NCBI GenBank assembly: GCA_046051225.1
Contig: JBJOOR010000016.1
Coordinates: 26,399 to 90,398, forward strand
Origin: CAIODY01 sp046051225
Lineage (GTDB): Bacteria; Bacteroidota; Bacteroidia; Chitinophagales; CAIODY01
Direction of reading: 5' to 3'
DNA: 64,000 nt
Shown: positions 18,113-26,919 of the stretch, in pieces
How the letters are laid out: every line of letters begins with the position of its first letter
Position numbering within the stretch: position 1 is the stretch's first letter
The notes under the pieces: model-generated
Databases searched by the model: none
What the model was told of the DNA's origin: nothing
What the model saw: only the letters and a program-made list of their open reading frames with translations
Position numbers and translations under genes: made by a program

Positions 18113-18613
18113 TTATTTTGATTCGTCAGTTGCTGTATTTTCACCAGCATCATCAGCTTTCTTTTTAGCAGCACCAGCTCTACGAGTACGTTTAGCAGGA
18201 GTAGCAACAGTTGTAGCCGAAGCTCCTTTCTTGTTATTAGTACCAATATAAGTAGTATTAAAATCTACTAACTCAATCATTGCAATTTCTGCACTATCTC
18301 CTGGGCGAAAACCCATTTTGATAATACGAGTGTAGCCACCTGGACGAGTTGCAATTTTTTCAGAAACCACACCAAATAGTTCTTTTATAGATTCTTTATT
18401 TTGCAAATACTTAAACACCATACGACGATTATGTGTGCTATCTGTTTTAGCTCTTGTTAATAATGGTTCTACAAATATTCTTAAAGCTTTTGCCTTAGCT
18501 ACTGTAGTAACAATACGCTTGTGTTTTATTAATGAATCAGTCATATTAGCCATCAATGCATCTCTATGTGCTTTTGTGCGGCTCAACTGGTTTACTTTTC
18601 TTCCGTGTCTCAT
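18113..18613 (-). CDS. rplQ: 50S ribosomal protein L17
   Basis: Large-subunit protein near the exit tunnel; last gene of the alpha part of the cluster. Starts MRHGRKVNQLSRTKAHRDAL as in the family. 166 residues, about 40 longer than the E. coli protein. The extra C-terminus (from about 128) is Ala/Lys/Arg-rich, then acidic. The start codon is preceded within 5 bases by a 7-bp tandem repeat and by no Shine-Dalgarno sequence. Confidence 0.97.
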   Translation of the reverse strand: MRHGRKVNQLSRTKAHRDALMANMTDSLIKHKRIVTTVAKAKALRIFVEPLLTRAKTDSTHNRRMVFKYLQNKESIKELFGVVSEKIATRPGGYTRIIKMGFRPGDSAEIAMIELVDFNTTYIGTNNKKGASATTVATPAKRTRRAGAAKKKADDAGENTATDESK

Positions 18614-18617
18614 TTGT

Positions 18618-18645
18618 AATTATGAATTATGAATTATGAATTATA
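18618..18645. repeat. 7-bp tandem repeat before rplQ
   Basis: Four consecutive copies of AATTATG (the last is AATTATA) directly upstream of the rplQ start on the minus strand, where a ribosome-binding region would lie. Confidence 0.9.
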
Positions 18646-18713
18646 AACTGTTTGTTGCTTAATTCTAACTCTGTTTTTTAAATTTATTTTCTGTATTTAA
18701 TCTCAATACTAAA

Positions 18714-18729
18714 TACTTAGTACTAAGTA
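18714..18729. repeat. 16-bp perfect palindrome behind rpoA
   Basis: TACTTAGTACTAAGTA is a perfect palindrome 8 bases beyond the rpoA stop, in the rpoA-rplQ spacer. It could be a processing or weak pausing site. It has no T run after it, so I do not call it a terminator. Confidence 0.6.
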
Positions 18730-18737
18730 CTTTTCAA

Positions 18738-19730
18738 TTAGTCTTCTAATTTGTATTTTGCTAAATCCATTCCGAAGTGTAAGCCTTTATCAATAACCAT
18801 TTGCTCAATTTCAGTTAATGATTTTTTACCGAAGTTTCTGAATTTCAATAAGTCATTCATATCGTATCTTACTAATTCGCTTAAGCTATTGATTTTAGCT
18901 GTTTTTAAACAGTTGTAAGCACGAACGCTTAAATCTAAATCTTCTAATGGTGTTTTCAATAATTTACGCATATGTAATACAGCATCGTCAACTACTTCAT
19001 GATGCTCATCAGAAATATCATCAAATGTAATTCTTTCATCACTAATCAACATTAAGTGTTGAATCATAATTCTTGCAGCTTCTTTCACTGCTTCTTCAGG
19101 ATGAATAGTACCATCAGTTTTAACATCTAGTATTAATTTTTCATAATCAGTACGTTGTTCAACACGAGTATTCTCGATATGATATTTAACGTTTTTAATT
19201 GGAGTATGAATAGAATCTATTGAAATTGTACCAATTGGTTGATCTTTAGTTTTATTATCTTCCGCTGGCACGTAACCTCTTCCTTTACCGATAGTTAAAT
19301 CAATTTGAAAGTTTACAGAAGATTCCATTCTACAAATCAACAATTCAGGATTCATTACTTTAAATGACGTAGTATGCTTTTCAATTACTTCGGCCGCTAA
19401 TTCTTCTTTTCCCTTTATATTGATAGTAATTTTTTCATTACTTAAATCAGTCTCAACGATCTTTTTTAAGCGAACTTGTTTTAAGTTCAAAACAATTTCA
19501 GTTACATCTTCCATAACACCTTTGATAGTGCTAAATTCATGTTCAACGCCTGATATTTTTATAGATGTTATTGCATATCCCTCTAATGAAGACAATAAAA
19601 TTCTTCTCAAAGAGTTTCCAATTGTTACACCAAATCCAGGTTCTAATGGGCGAAATTCGAAAGTTCCTTCAAAATCTGTTGCCTTGTTTAGAACTATTTT
19701 ATCTGGTTTTACAAAATTTAAAACAGCCAT
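18738..19730 (-). CDS. rpoA: RNA polymerase alpha subunit
   Basis: 330 residues, the standard length. N-terminal dimerisation domain with FEFRPLEPGFGVTIGNSLRR near 25-44, which nucleates core assembly. The C-terminal domain (about 255-325) has LLKFRNFGKKSLTEIEQMV, which binds UP elements and activators. It sits between rpsD and rplQ in the conserved alpha order. Confidence 0.98.
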   Translation of the reverse strand: MAVLNFVKPDKIVLNKATDFEGTFEFRPLEPGFGVTIGNSLRRILLSSLEGYAITSIKISGVEHEFSTIKGVMEDVTEIVLNLKQVRLKKIVETDLSNEKITINIKGKEELAAEVIEKHTTSFKVMNPELLICRMESSVNFQIDLTIGKGRGYVPAEDNKTKDQPIGTISIDSIHTPIKNVKYHIENTRVEQRTDYEKLILDVKTDGTIHPEEAVKEAARIMIQHLMLISDERITFDDISDEHHEVVDDAVLHMRKLLKTPLEDLDLSVRAYNCLKTAKINSLSELVRYDMNDLLKFRNFGKKSLTEIEQMVIDKGLHFGMDLAKYKLED

Positions 19731-19888
19731 GTTATTATTTATGATTTATTGATTTAGATTAAATTATTGTCATTGGTTTCTTTCAACATTCTTTATTTAG
19801 TTAATGAACCTTTGACTTCTTATTTTGTACTTTATCAATCACTAATCTATTGCAATTACCAATAAATAATGATCAACAAGTTAATTTA

Positions 19889-20494
19889 TTATTTAGAATA
19901 CAATTCTACAATTAATTGTTCTCTAATATTTTCAGGGATTGCTTCCCGAGTAGCAAAAGCTAAGAAAGTGCCAACCATAGTATCTGGATTCCATTCTAGC
20001 CATGGAAAAGCTTTGCCTTTTCCAGCTATAGATCTTTTAATAACTTCCATTTCACGAGCATTTTCAGCTACAGCTACTTTATCACCTGGACGTAAAGTCA
20101 TCGAAGGAGAACTCATAATTTGTCCGTTAACTGTAATATGTTTATGACCTACTAATTGACGAGCAGCACGACGAGTTGGAGCAATTCCTAAACGGAATAC
20201 CGTATTATCTAAACGAGCCTCTAATAATATTAATAAGTTTTCACCAGTAACACCATGTTTACGACCAGCCTCATCAAATATTTTACGAAACTGACGTTCT
20301 AAAACACCATAGGTATACTTAGCTTTTTGTTTTTCTTTTAATTGAATTGCATATTCACTTTGTTGCTTTTTCTTACGCATGATACCATGCATACCACTCG
20401 GATAATTTTTTCTTTCTAATGCCTTATCTGCACCAAAAATGGGTTCACCGAAATTACGAGCTATTTTTGAACTTGGTCCTGTATAACGAGCCAT
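19889..20494 (-). CDS. rpsD: 30S ribosomal protein S4
   Basis: 16S rRNA-binding assembly protein. 201 residues. The S4 RNA-binding domain is present with RLDNTVFRLGIAPTRRAARQ near 92-111. The N-terminus has no zinc-binding cysteines (MARYTGPSSKIARNFG), so this is the zinc-independent form. In many bacteria S4 represses the alpha operon; no matching pseudoknot was looked for here. Confidence 0.98.
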   Translation of the reverse strand: MARYTGPSSKIARNFGEPIFGADKALERKNYPSGMHGIMRKKKQQSEYAIQLKEKQKAKYTYGVLERQFRKIFDEAGRKHGVTGENLLILLEARLDNTVFRLGIAPTRRAARQLVGHKHITVNGQIMSSPSMTLRPGDKVAVAENAREMEVIKRSIAGKGKAFPWLEWNPDTMVGTFLAFATREAIPENIREQLIVELYSK

Positions 20495-20552
20495 TGACTT
20501 TTGTTATTTATTAATTGTTATTTGTAATTAGTTATTGGTTTCATTAGCATGT

Positions 20553-20568
20553 TAGCTAATCAGCAAAT
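20553..20568. repeat. 16-nt intergenic repeat, copy 1
   Basis: TAGCTAATCAGCAAAT, identical to 21556-21571. It lies between rpsK and rpsD, next to AT-rich AATTAGTTATTG-like sequence also seen around copy 2. Confidence 0.7.
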
Positions 20569-20570
20569 TA

Positions 20571-20981
20571 TTAAACTCTTCTACCTTTTGGTGGACGACA
20601 ACCATTATGAGGCATTGGTGTAATGTCACGAATAATACTAACTTCTATTCCTGATTGGCTGATAGCTCTTATAGCGCTTTCTCTGCCCGAACCCGGACCT
20701 TTAACCATTACTTCGCAACGACGCATACCTGCATCAAATGCAACTTTTGCACAATCAGATGCAGCCATTTGCGCAGCGTAGGGTGTATTTTTTTTAGATC
20801 CTTTAAAACCCATTTTACCAGCAGAAGACCACGAAACAACTTGACCACCTTTATTGGTTAATGAAATAATGATATTATTAAATGTAGCTTGAATATGAGC
20901 CACACCTTCTGGTTCGGCTTTTACATTTTTTTTCTTTACTACTTTTTTTCCGGCTCCAGAGCCAGCTGATTGCTTTGCCAT
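20571..20981 (-). CDS. rpsK: 30S ribosomal protein S11
   Basis: Platform protein near the mRNA exit. 136 residues; the core starts at GVAHIQATFNNIIISLT. The family motifs GMRRCEVMVKGPGSGRESA and the closing PMPHNGCRPPKGRRV are intact. There is an added basic N-terminal tail of about 25 residues (AGKKVVKKKNVK). Confidence 0.98.
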   Translation of the reverse strand: MAKQSAGSGAGKKVVKKKNVKAEPEGVAHIQATFNNIIISLTNKGGQVVSWSSAGKMGFKGSKKNTPYAAQMAASDCAKVAFDAGMRRCEVMVKGPGSGRESAIRAISQSGIEVSIIRDITPMPHNGCRPPKGRRV

Positions 20982-21108
20982 TTGTTTAGTTTATTGTTTT
21001 TGATTTTTGTTTGATAAATATATCAAGCATTTCAATTTTATTTTTTTGAGCGTTAATCATCATAAATTGATAAAATAATTTAACAATTATGAACTATCTA
21101 CCTAATTA

Positions 21109-21489
21109 TTATTTAGTAGGTGCCTTTTTCTTGCCAGCCACTGTTTTACGTTTACCTTTACGTGTACGGCTATTAGTACGAGTGCGTTGACCACGTAAAG
21201 GTAATCCTTTACGATGACGTACACCACGATAAGAACCAATATCCATTAAACGCTTAATGTTCAATTGAATTTCAGAACGTAACGAACCTTCAACTTTCCA
21301 CTCATTTGTAATAATAGTACGAAGTTTATTTAATTCATCATCGTTCCAATCTTTTACTTTTTTTTGAGTGTCGATACCAGCTTGGTTTAATATTTTTTTT
21401 GCGCCACTTCTACCTACGCCAAATAAGTATCCTAAACCAACTTCACCGATTTTATTTTTTGGTAAATCTACACCTGCTATACGAGCCAT
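21109..21489 (-). CDS. rpsM: 30S ribosomal protein S13
   Basis: Head protein contacting P-site tRNA and the subunit bridge. 126 residues with MARIAGVDLPKNK at the start, a helix-two-turn-helix, and the C-terminal GLPLRGQRTRTNSRTRKGKR basic tail that reaches tRNA. Upstream of the start the DNA is A-rich with no Shine-Dalgarno. Confidence 0.98.
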   Translation of the reverse strand: MARIAGVDLPKNKIGEVGLGYLFGVGRSGAKKILNQAGIDTQKKVKDWNDDELNKLRTIITNEWKVEGSLRSEIQLNIKRLMDIGSYRGVRHRKGLPLRGQRTRTNSRTRKGKRKTVAGKKKAPTK

Positions 21490-21555
21490 GTTTTACTATT
21501 GTTTTGTTATTCGTTAATTGTTAATTGTTGTTTCAATTAGCAAATTAGCCTTATC

Positions 21556-21571
21556 TAGCTAATCAGCAAAT
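21556..21571. repeat. 16-nt intergenic repeat, copy 2
   Basis: Second copy of TAGCTAATCAGCAAAT, immediately behind the rpmJ stop in the rpmJ-rpsM spacer. A related TTAGCAAATTAGC lies about 15 bases further towards rpsM. Confidence 0.7.
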
Positions 21572-21574
21572 CGT

Positions 21575-21691
21575 TTACCCTTGACGTTGTTTAAAACGTG
21601 GATTTTTTTTGTTGATGATATACAATCTTCCTTTACGACGAACGATTTTGCAATCTTCGCTTCTTTTTTTAATTGATGCTCTTACTCTCAT
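21575..21691 (-). CDS. rpmJ: 50S ribosomal protein L36
   Basis: Short gene of 38 residues read directly from the sequence: it starts MRVRASIKKRSEDC and ends PRFKQRQG. It has a single cysteine (Cys14), so it is the zinc-free L36 form. The position between infA and rpsM is the conserved one. Confidence 0.96.
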   Translation of the reverse strand: MRVRASIKKRSEDCKIVRRKGRLYIINKKNPRFKQRQG

Positions 21692-21788
21692 TTTTATTTA
21701 CGGTTTATTTATTTATGATGACGATTTATTCGCCTATCTTAATTTTTTATTCTACAATTACATTATGGGTAATTGAACAATATTTGTT

Positions 21789-22007
21789 TTATTTGTAACG
21801 AAATATAATTCTTCCTCTTGTTAAATCATAGGGCGACATTTCAATTTGCACTCTATCGCCAGGTAAAATTCTAATGTAATTCATTCTCATTTTACCCGAT
21901 ATTGTAGCCAAAACAGAATGCCCGTTTTCTAATCTTACTCGAAACATTGCATTACTGTTTGCATCTTCAATAACTCCATCTTGCTTAATTACGTCTTGTT
22001 TAGCCAT
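21789..22007 (-). CDS. infA: Translation initiation factor IF-1
   Basis: 72-residue OB-fold protein that occupies the ribosomal A site during initiation. Typical sequence: MAKQDVIKQDGVIEDA, NAMFRVRLENGH, ISGKMRMNYIRILPGDRV and LTRGRIIFRYK. It starts 6 bases from the map stop, so it is in one transcript with map and rpmJ. Confidence 0.98.
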   Translation of the reverse strand: MAKQDVIKQDGVIEDANSNAMFRVRLENGHSVLATISGKMRMNYIRILPGDRVQIEMSPYDLTRGRIIFRYK

Positions 22008-22013
22008 TTATAT

Positions 22014-22823
22014 TTAGTAGTACCTACTATTCAAATTTTTGTTTTTTCTTTCCTCAATTTCAATCCTCTCGAACGAACTTAAAATATCTGGACCATTTTT
22101 TCTAATCGCAATGGTGTGTTCGTAATGAGCTGATGGTTTTCCATCTTTAGTTACATAAGTCCAATCATCACTCAATATTTTCACATCTTTCTTTCCCAAA
22201 TTAATCATCGGTTCAATAGCTATAACTAAACCCTCTAATATTTTCTTACCACTTCCCTTTCTTCCTGTATTGGGTACTTGGGGTTCTTCGTGTAAAGATC
22301 TTCCAACCCCATGACCAACTAATTCAGTAACAATACCATATCCTTTTGTTAAACAATGTTGTTGAACTGCAAAGCTAATATCTCCTATTCGATTATTCAC
22401 TATTGCAGCATCAATTCCTTTATATAAACTTTCTTTTGTTGTTTTTAAAAGTTGTAATGTTTCGTTTTTTATTTCTCCTAATGCAAAAGTATATGCTGAA
22501 TCGCCAATGAATTCATTTAATAATACACCAACATCAATCGTAACAATATCTCCATCTTTTATCTCTCTTTTTCCAGGTAAACCATGCACCACTTCTTCAT
22601 TAACACTAATGCAAGCAGATGCTGGAAAATCATGATACCCTTTAAAGATAGGATATCCACCAAAATCAGAAATGAATTCAAATATTGATTTATCAATCCA
22701 TTCAGTTGTTAATCCTGGCTTCAGAATACTAGCTACATAAGCCAATGTATCAGAAACATGCAAAGAACTTTTTCTTATTAATTCAATCTCATCATTTGTC
22801 TTATAAATAATCTTATCGCTCAT
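22014..22823 (-). CDS. map: Type I methionine aminopeptidase
   Basis: Removes initiator methionine from nascent proteins, using two metal ions. 269 residues from the ATG at 22823 (a TTG two codons earlier is less likely). Metal-ligand motifs: DIVTIDVGVLLNEFIGDSAY (two Asp), GHGVGRSLHEEP (His), IEPMINLG (Glu), and YEHTIAI (Glu). It sits between secY and infA, the usual order in this phylum. Confidence 0.97.
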   Translation of the reverse strand: MSDKIIYKTNDEIELIRKSSLHVSDTLAYVASILKPGLTTEWIDKSIFEFISDFGGYPIFKGYHDFPASACISVNEEVVHGLPGKREIKDGDIVTIDVGVLLNEFIGDSAYTFALGEIKNETLQLLKTTKESLYKGIDAAIVNNRIGDISFAVQQHCLTKGYGIVTELVGHGVGRSLHEEPQVPNTGRKGSGKKILEGLVIAIEPMINLGKKDVKILSDDWTYVTKDGKPSAHYEHTIAIRKNGPDILSSFERIEIEERKNKNLNSRYY

Positions 22824-22848
22824 TTTCAATTAATAGTAAATCACTAAA

Positions 22849-24201
22849 TTAGCCTTGTCCAACCGAAACTGCTGAATTTGCAGGAGTTCTTCCTTTAATT
22901 CTACCCGTTTTCATTAATCCATCATAGTGACGCATCAATAGATGACTTTCTACTTGTTGTAAAGTATCCAAAATAGTACCTACCATAATTAGGATAGATG
23001 TTCCGCCAAAGAAACTAGCAAACTGACTATTAATTTTAATTAATCCTGCAAATGCTGGAAGAATAGCTACAAATGCTAAAAATACTGATCCTGGTAAAGT
23101 TATACGACTCATAATTGTATCAATATAACTTGCAGTACTTTTTCCAGGTTTTACACCTGGAATAAATCCACCATTTTTTTTCATTTCATCAGCCATCATT
23201 TGTGGATTAACAATCAATGCTGTATAAAAATATGTGAATACTACAACTAAAAAACCGAAAAGTAAACTATGAGTAATCGAAGTATATTGAGCTAAATTGT
23301 ATAAAAAACCACTTGTTTTATCTGGGAAAGCTTGAAGAATCAAAGCTGGAACAAACATAATTGCCTGTGCAAAAATGATAGGCATTACACCAGCAGCATT
23401 AACTTTTAAAGGTAAATATTGACGAACACCACCATATTGTTTGTTCCCAATAATTCTTTTAGCATATTGAATTGGAATTTTCCTTGTTCCTTGAACTAAT
23501 AATACAATGAAGAATACAATACCCACTAAGAATAAAATCTCCATTAAGAATGTTATCATTCCACCACCACCAGCTGCAATTCTACCTTGAAACTCTGATA
23601 ATAAAGCACCAGGAAAACGAGCCATAATACCAATCATAATCAATAAACTTACACCATTTCCAATTCCTTTATCTGTAATTTTTTCTCCCATCCATAAACA
23701 GAACATAGTCCCAGCTGTTAAAATTACCATAGTAGATATTCTAAATAACGCTGGATTTATTAAAATTCCACCTTCAGGAACTTGCGAATTCAAGTAAGTA
23801 ACATAAGCTACAGATTGAAACATGGTAATAATGATAGTAAAAATTCTAGTGTATTGGTTAATTTTTCTTCTTCCGCTTTCACCTTCACGTTGCATCTTTT
23901 GGAAAGAAGGTATAGCCATACTCAATAATTGCACTGCAATTGAAGCACTGATATATGGCATAATTCCTAATGCAAAAATTGAAGCTCTAGCAAAAGAACC
24001 ACCAACAAACAAGTTGAATAATCCTAATAAGCCACTTGAACCTTTATCAGAAAATTTAGTTAAGGCTGCTGGATCAATGCCAGGCAGTACTAGGTAGGTT
24101 CCAAAACGGAAAATCAACACCAACAGTAAAGTGGTGATGATTCTACTACGAAGTTCTTCAATAGCCCAGATGTTTTTTATGGTTTCAATGAATCGTTTCA
24201 T
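22849..24201 (-). CDS. secY: Protein translocase subunit SecY
   Basis: Pore-forming subunit of the Sec translocon in the inner membrane. 450 residues with ten hydrophobic helices and conserved loops, such as GIGNGVSLLIMIGI and the cytoplasmic KRIIGNKQYGGVRQYLPLKV. Starts 8 bases after the rplO stop. It serves all the signal-peptide proteins in this window. Confidence 0.98.
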   Translation of the reverse strand: MKRFIETIKNIWAIEELRSRIITTLLLVLIFRFGTYLVLPGIDPAALTKFSDKGSSGLLGLFNLFVGGSFARASIFALGIMPYISASIAVQLLSMAIPSFQKMQREGESGRRKINQYTRIFTIIITMFQSVAYVTYLNSQVPEGGILINPALFRISTMVILTAGTMFCLWMGEKITDKGIGNGVSLLIMIGIMARFPGALLSEFQGRIAAGGGGMITFLMEILFLVGIVFFIVLLVQGTRKIPIQYAKRIIGNKQYGGVRQYLPLKVNAAGVMPIIFAQAIMFVPALILQAFPDKTSGFLYNLAQYTSITHSLLFGFLVVVFTYFYTALIVNPQMMADEMKKNGGFIPGVKPGKSTASYIDTIMSRITLPGSVFLAFVAILPAFAGLIKINSQFASFFGGTSILIMVGTILDTLQQVESHLLMRHYDGLMKTGRIKGRTPANSAVSVGQG

Positions 24202-24209
24202 GTATAAAT

Positions 24210-24656
24210 TTAGATGGTTTCTGCTTTTCCGCCTTTAGCTTCAATAGATTGTTTAGCTTTTTCGCTGTATGCATGGGCTTTTACATTAACTGTAGTATTT
24301 AATTCGCCATGACCTAAGATTTTAATTCTATCTTTTTTACTAGCTAATTTATTTTTAACTAAGAAATCTAAATTAATTTCGTTAGAAGAAAACTTTACAG
24401 CAATATCAGATAATGAACTCAAGTTGAAAACTCTAAATTCAATTCTATTTAAGTTTTTAAACCCACGTTTAGGCAAACGGCGTTGTATTGGAGTTTGACC
24501 ACCTTCATGACCACGTTTTACGTTGTAACCAGCACGTGATTGAGCACCTTTATTACCTGCAGTTGAAGTTCCGCCATGACCACTACCTTCACCACGACCA
24601 ATTCTTTTTTCTCTATGTGTAGCACCTTTAGCAGGTTTTAATGTATGTAAATTCAT
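24210..24656 (-). CDS. rplO: 50S ribosomal protein L15
   Basis: Late-assembly 23S rRNA-binding protein. 148 residues, with the Gly/Arg-rich N-terminus RIGRGEGSGHGGTSTAGNKG that threads into rRNA and a globular C-terminus. Followed after 8 bases by secY, as in the spc operon. Confidence 0.98.
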   Translation of the reverse strand: MNLHTLKPAKGATHREKRIGRGEGSGHGGTSTAGNKGAQSRAGYNVKRGHEGGQTPIQRRLPKRGFKNLNRIEFRVFNLSSLSDIAVKFSSNEINLDFLVKNKLASKKDRIKILGHGELNTTVNVKAHAYSEKAKQSIEAKGGKAETI

Positions 24657-24695
24657 TTTAATTATAAATAATTATGTTCTTAAATTAATAATTTG

Positions 24696-24869
24696 TTATC
24701 CTACTTTTACCAAGTGAGATATTTTTTTTACCATTCCTAAAATTTGTGGAGTTGCATTATGCTCAACAGTACGATGCATTTTTGTAATTCCTAAAGCTTT
24801 TAAAGTTGCTTTTTGATCAAATTTTCTATCAATTCCACTTTTTACTTGTGTTATTTTTATCTTCTCCAT
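24696..24869 (-). CDS. rpmD: 50S ribosomal protein L30
   Basis: Short gene read from the sequence: 57 residues, MEKIKITQVKSGIDRK at the start, LKALGITKMHRTVEH in the middle, ending SHLVKVG. The size and the ferredoxin-like pattern fit bacterial L30. It lies between rpsE and rplO, its conserved place. Confidence 0.96.
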   Translation of the reverse strand: MEKIKITQVKSGIDRKFDQKATLKALGITKMHRTVEHNATPQILGMVKKISHLVKVG

Positions 24870-24888
24870 TTTTATCTTATTTTTAAAA

Positions 24889-25404
24889 TTAACCGTTAAA
24901 AACTTTACTCATTAAAATAGTTCTATTGTTAGCAACAGTTAGTGGGTCACGTAATTGCGACAATGCATTAACAGTAGCTTTTACAACGTTATGTGGATTT
25001 GATGAACCTAAAGATTTTGCTAATACATCTGTAATACCAGCACTCTCTAAAACAGCTCTCATTGCACCACCAGCTATTACACCTGTACCATGAGAAGCTG
25101 GTGCAATACGCACCCGACCAGCACCAAATTTACCTAATTGTTCGTGTGGAATAGTTCCTTTTAAAATCGGAACCTTTACTAAATTTTTTTTAGCATCTTC
25201 AGTAGCTTTTGTAATAGCTTCGCTAACTTCACGAGCTTTACCTAAACCATGACCTACTACTCCATTCCCGTCTCCAACTACTACCAAAGCAGAGAAAGTA
25301 AATGTACGACCACCTTTAGTTACTTTTGTAACACGACCTACATTAACTAATTTTTCCTTTAATTCTAATTCGCTAGTTCTTACGCGTTGAATATTTGCTG
25401 ACAT
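24889..25404 (-). CDS. rpsE: 30S ribosomal protein S5
   Basis: Decoding-fidelity protein lining the mRNA entry channel. 171 residues: N-terminal double-stranded-RNA-binding-like domain with VTKVTKGGRTFTFSALVVVG, then GHGLGKAREV, and the C-terminal domain with VIAGGAMRAVLESAGI. Nothing unusual. Confidence 0.98.
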   Translation of the reverse strand: MSANIQRVRTSELELKEKLVNVGRVTKVTKGGRTFTFSALVVVGDGNGVVGHGLGKAREVSEAITKATEDAKKNLVKVPILKGTIPHEQLGKFGAGRVRIAPASHGTGVIAGGAMRAVLESAGITDVLAKSLGSSNPHNVVKATVNALSQLRDPLTVANNRTILMSKVFNG

Positions 25405-25436
25405 GTAATTAATTTCTTTTTGTTGAATTGTTAAAA

Positions 25437-25796
25437 TTAAAATTGTAATCCACCTTCACGAGCACCTTCGGCAACCGCTTTTACTCTTCCATGATAGATA
25501 AATCCATTTCTATCAAACACAACAGATTTAATACCGGCAGCTACTGCCTTTTCAGCTATCGCTTTACCAACCAATTTACTTAATTCAGATTTAGTACCTT
25601 TATTTGAAATCAAATTTTTATCTGTTGATGAAACTCCCATTAATGTTCTTGACGAACTATCGTCAATAATTTGAGCATACATAGCAGTATTACTTCTAAA
25701 CACACATAAACGTGGGCGTTCAGTAGTGCCAGTCAATTTAATACGACTGCTCAATTTAATTTTTTCTCTTCTTGTTCTATTGTGATAGATTTTCAT
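25437..25796 (-). CDS. rplR: 50S ribosomal protein L18
   Basis: 5S rRNA-binding protein of the central protuberance. 119 residues with RPRLCVFRSNTAMYAQIIDD and the conserved end VFDRNGFIYHGRVKAVAEGA. Starts 54 bases after the rplF stop and has no Shine-Dalgarno. Confidence 0.98.
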   Translation of the reverse strand: MKIYHNRTRREKIKLSSRIKLTGTTERPRLCVFRSNTAMYAQIIDDSSSRTLMGVSSTDKNLISNKGTKSELSKLVGKAIAEKAVAAGIKSVVFDRNGFIYHGRVKAVAEGAREGGLQF

Positions 25797-25850
25797 TTTT
25801 TTTATTTTTGCCGTAATTCAAAACTTGCAAATTACGAATTATTACATTGT

Positions 25851-26405
25851 TTATTTACCAGCTGTTTTACCAGCTTTTCTTCTTAATTGCTCACCAACAA
25901 ATTTAATACCCTTTCCTTTGTAAGGCTCTGGCTTACGGAAACTTCTAATTTTAGCAGCAATAGCACCTAACAATTCTTTATCATGACTCTCTAAAGTTAC
26001 AATTGGATTACTTCCTTTTTCTGTAACAGCAGAAACCTTAATTTCTTTAGGTAATTGAATAATAATATTATGAGAATATCCAACAGCTAAATCTAAATTT
26101 TGACCAGTTGCAGCAGCTTTAAAACCTACACCTACTAGTTCCATTTTTGCAGTATAGCCATCCGTTACACCTTTTACCATATTAGCAATTAATGCTCTAT
26201 ATAAGCCATGTAATGATTTATGACGTTTTTGATTACTAGGACGTTCTACCAAAATTTCAGAACCTGTAATTTTGATAGCAATATCAGAATCAACTTTTCT
26301 TGTTAATTCGCCCTTAGGGCCTTTAACTGTAACCACATTGTTTGAAGCAACTGTAAGTGTTACTCCTTTTGGTAATTCAACGGGTTGTTTTCCTATTCTT
26401 GACAT
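25851..26405 (-). CDS. rplF: 50S ribosomal protein L6
   Basis: Protein of the L7/L12 stalk base near the factor-binding site. 184 residues; two similar domains. Seen: MSRIGKQPVELPKGV, GPKGELTR, then ELVGVGFKAAATGQNL and the terminal PEPYKGKGIKFVGEQLRRKAG, all diagnostic. Confidence 0.98.
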   Translation of the reverse strand: MSRIGKQPVELPKGVTLTVASNNVVTVKGPKGELTRKVDSDIAIKITGSEILVERPSNQKRHKSLHGLYRALIANMVKGVTDGYTAKMELVGVGFKAAATGQNLDLAVGYSHNIIIQLPKEIKVSAVTEKGSNPIVTLESHDKELLGAIAAKIRSFRKPEPYKGKGIKFVGEQLRRKAGKTAGK

Positions 26406-26461
26406 TTGTAATTAGTTATTAGTTAATTGTTTTGAGTGATATACACACACTCTTTCACTTT

Positions 26462-26863
26462 TTAGAAAATATGGCACAACACTTCGCCACCTACATTTTG
26501 AGCTTTAGCCTCTTTATCAGTCATTACACCTTTGGATGTAGAAACGATAGCAATACCTAAACCGTTTTTCACTCTTTTAATTTCTTTTGACCCTGAATAC
26601 TTACGTAAACCTGGGCGACTTTCACGTTCGATTTCTCTAATAGCTGGTAATTTTGTAGCTGCATCATATTTTAATGCAATTTTTATTACGCCTTGTTTGT
26701 TGTCAGAATCTTGAAAAACATATTTCAAAATATATCCTTTTTGGTATAAGATTTCAGTCATCTTCTTTTTTAAGTTAGATGCAGGTATTTCGACAATGCG
26801 ATGACGAGCCATTTGTGCATTGCGAATACGTGTAAGGAAATCTGAAATTGGATCTGTATTCAT
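26462..26863 (-). CDS. rpsH: 30S ribosomal protein S8
   Basis: Central-domain 16S rRNA-binding assembly protein, and in E. coli a translational repressor of the spc operon. 133 residues with MNTDPISDFLTRIRNAQMA at the start and the C-terminal GLGIAIVSTSKGVMTDKEA loop that contacts RNA. Confidence 0.98.
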   Translation of the reverse strand: MNTDPISDFLTRIRNAQMARHRIVEIPASNLKKKMTEILYQKGYILKYVFQDSDNKQGVIKIALKYDAATKLPAIREIERESRPGLRKYSGSKEIKRVKNGLGIAIVSTSKGVMTDKEAKAQNVGGEVLCHIF

Positions 26864-26919
26864 TTATTTTTTTATCTATTGATTTTAATAATTTGTTTGT
26901 GTTAAACATCAATCTACAA

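Noticed and set aside
21692..21788. Small gene between rpmJ and infA
   Set aside because: The 97-base spacer has stops in all frames of any length and no conserved product is known at this place.
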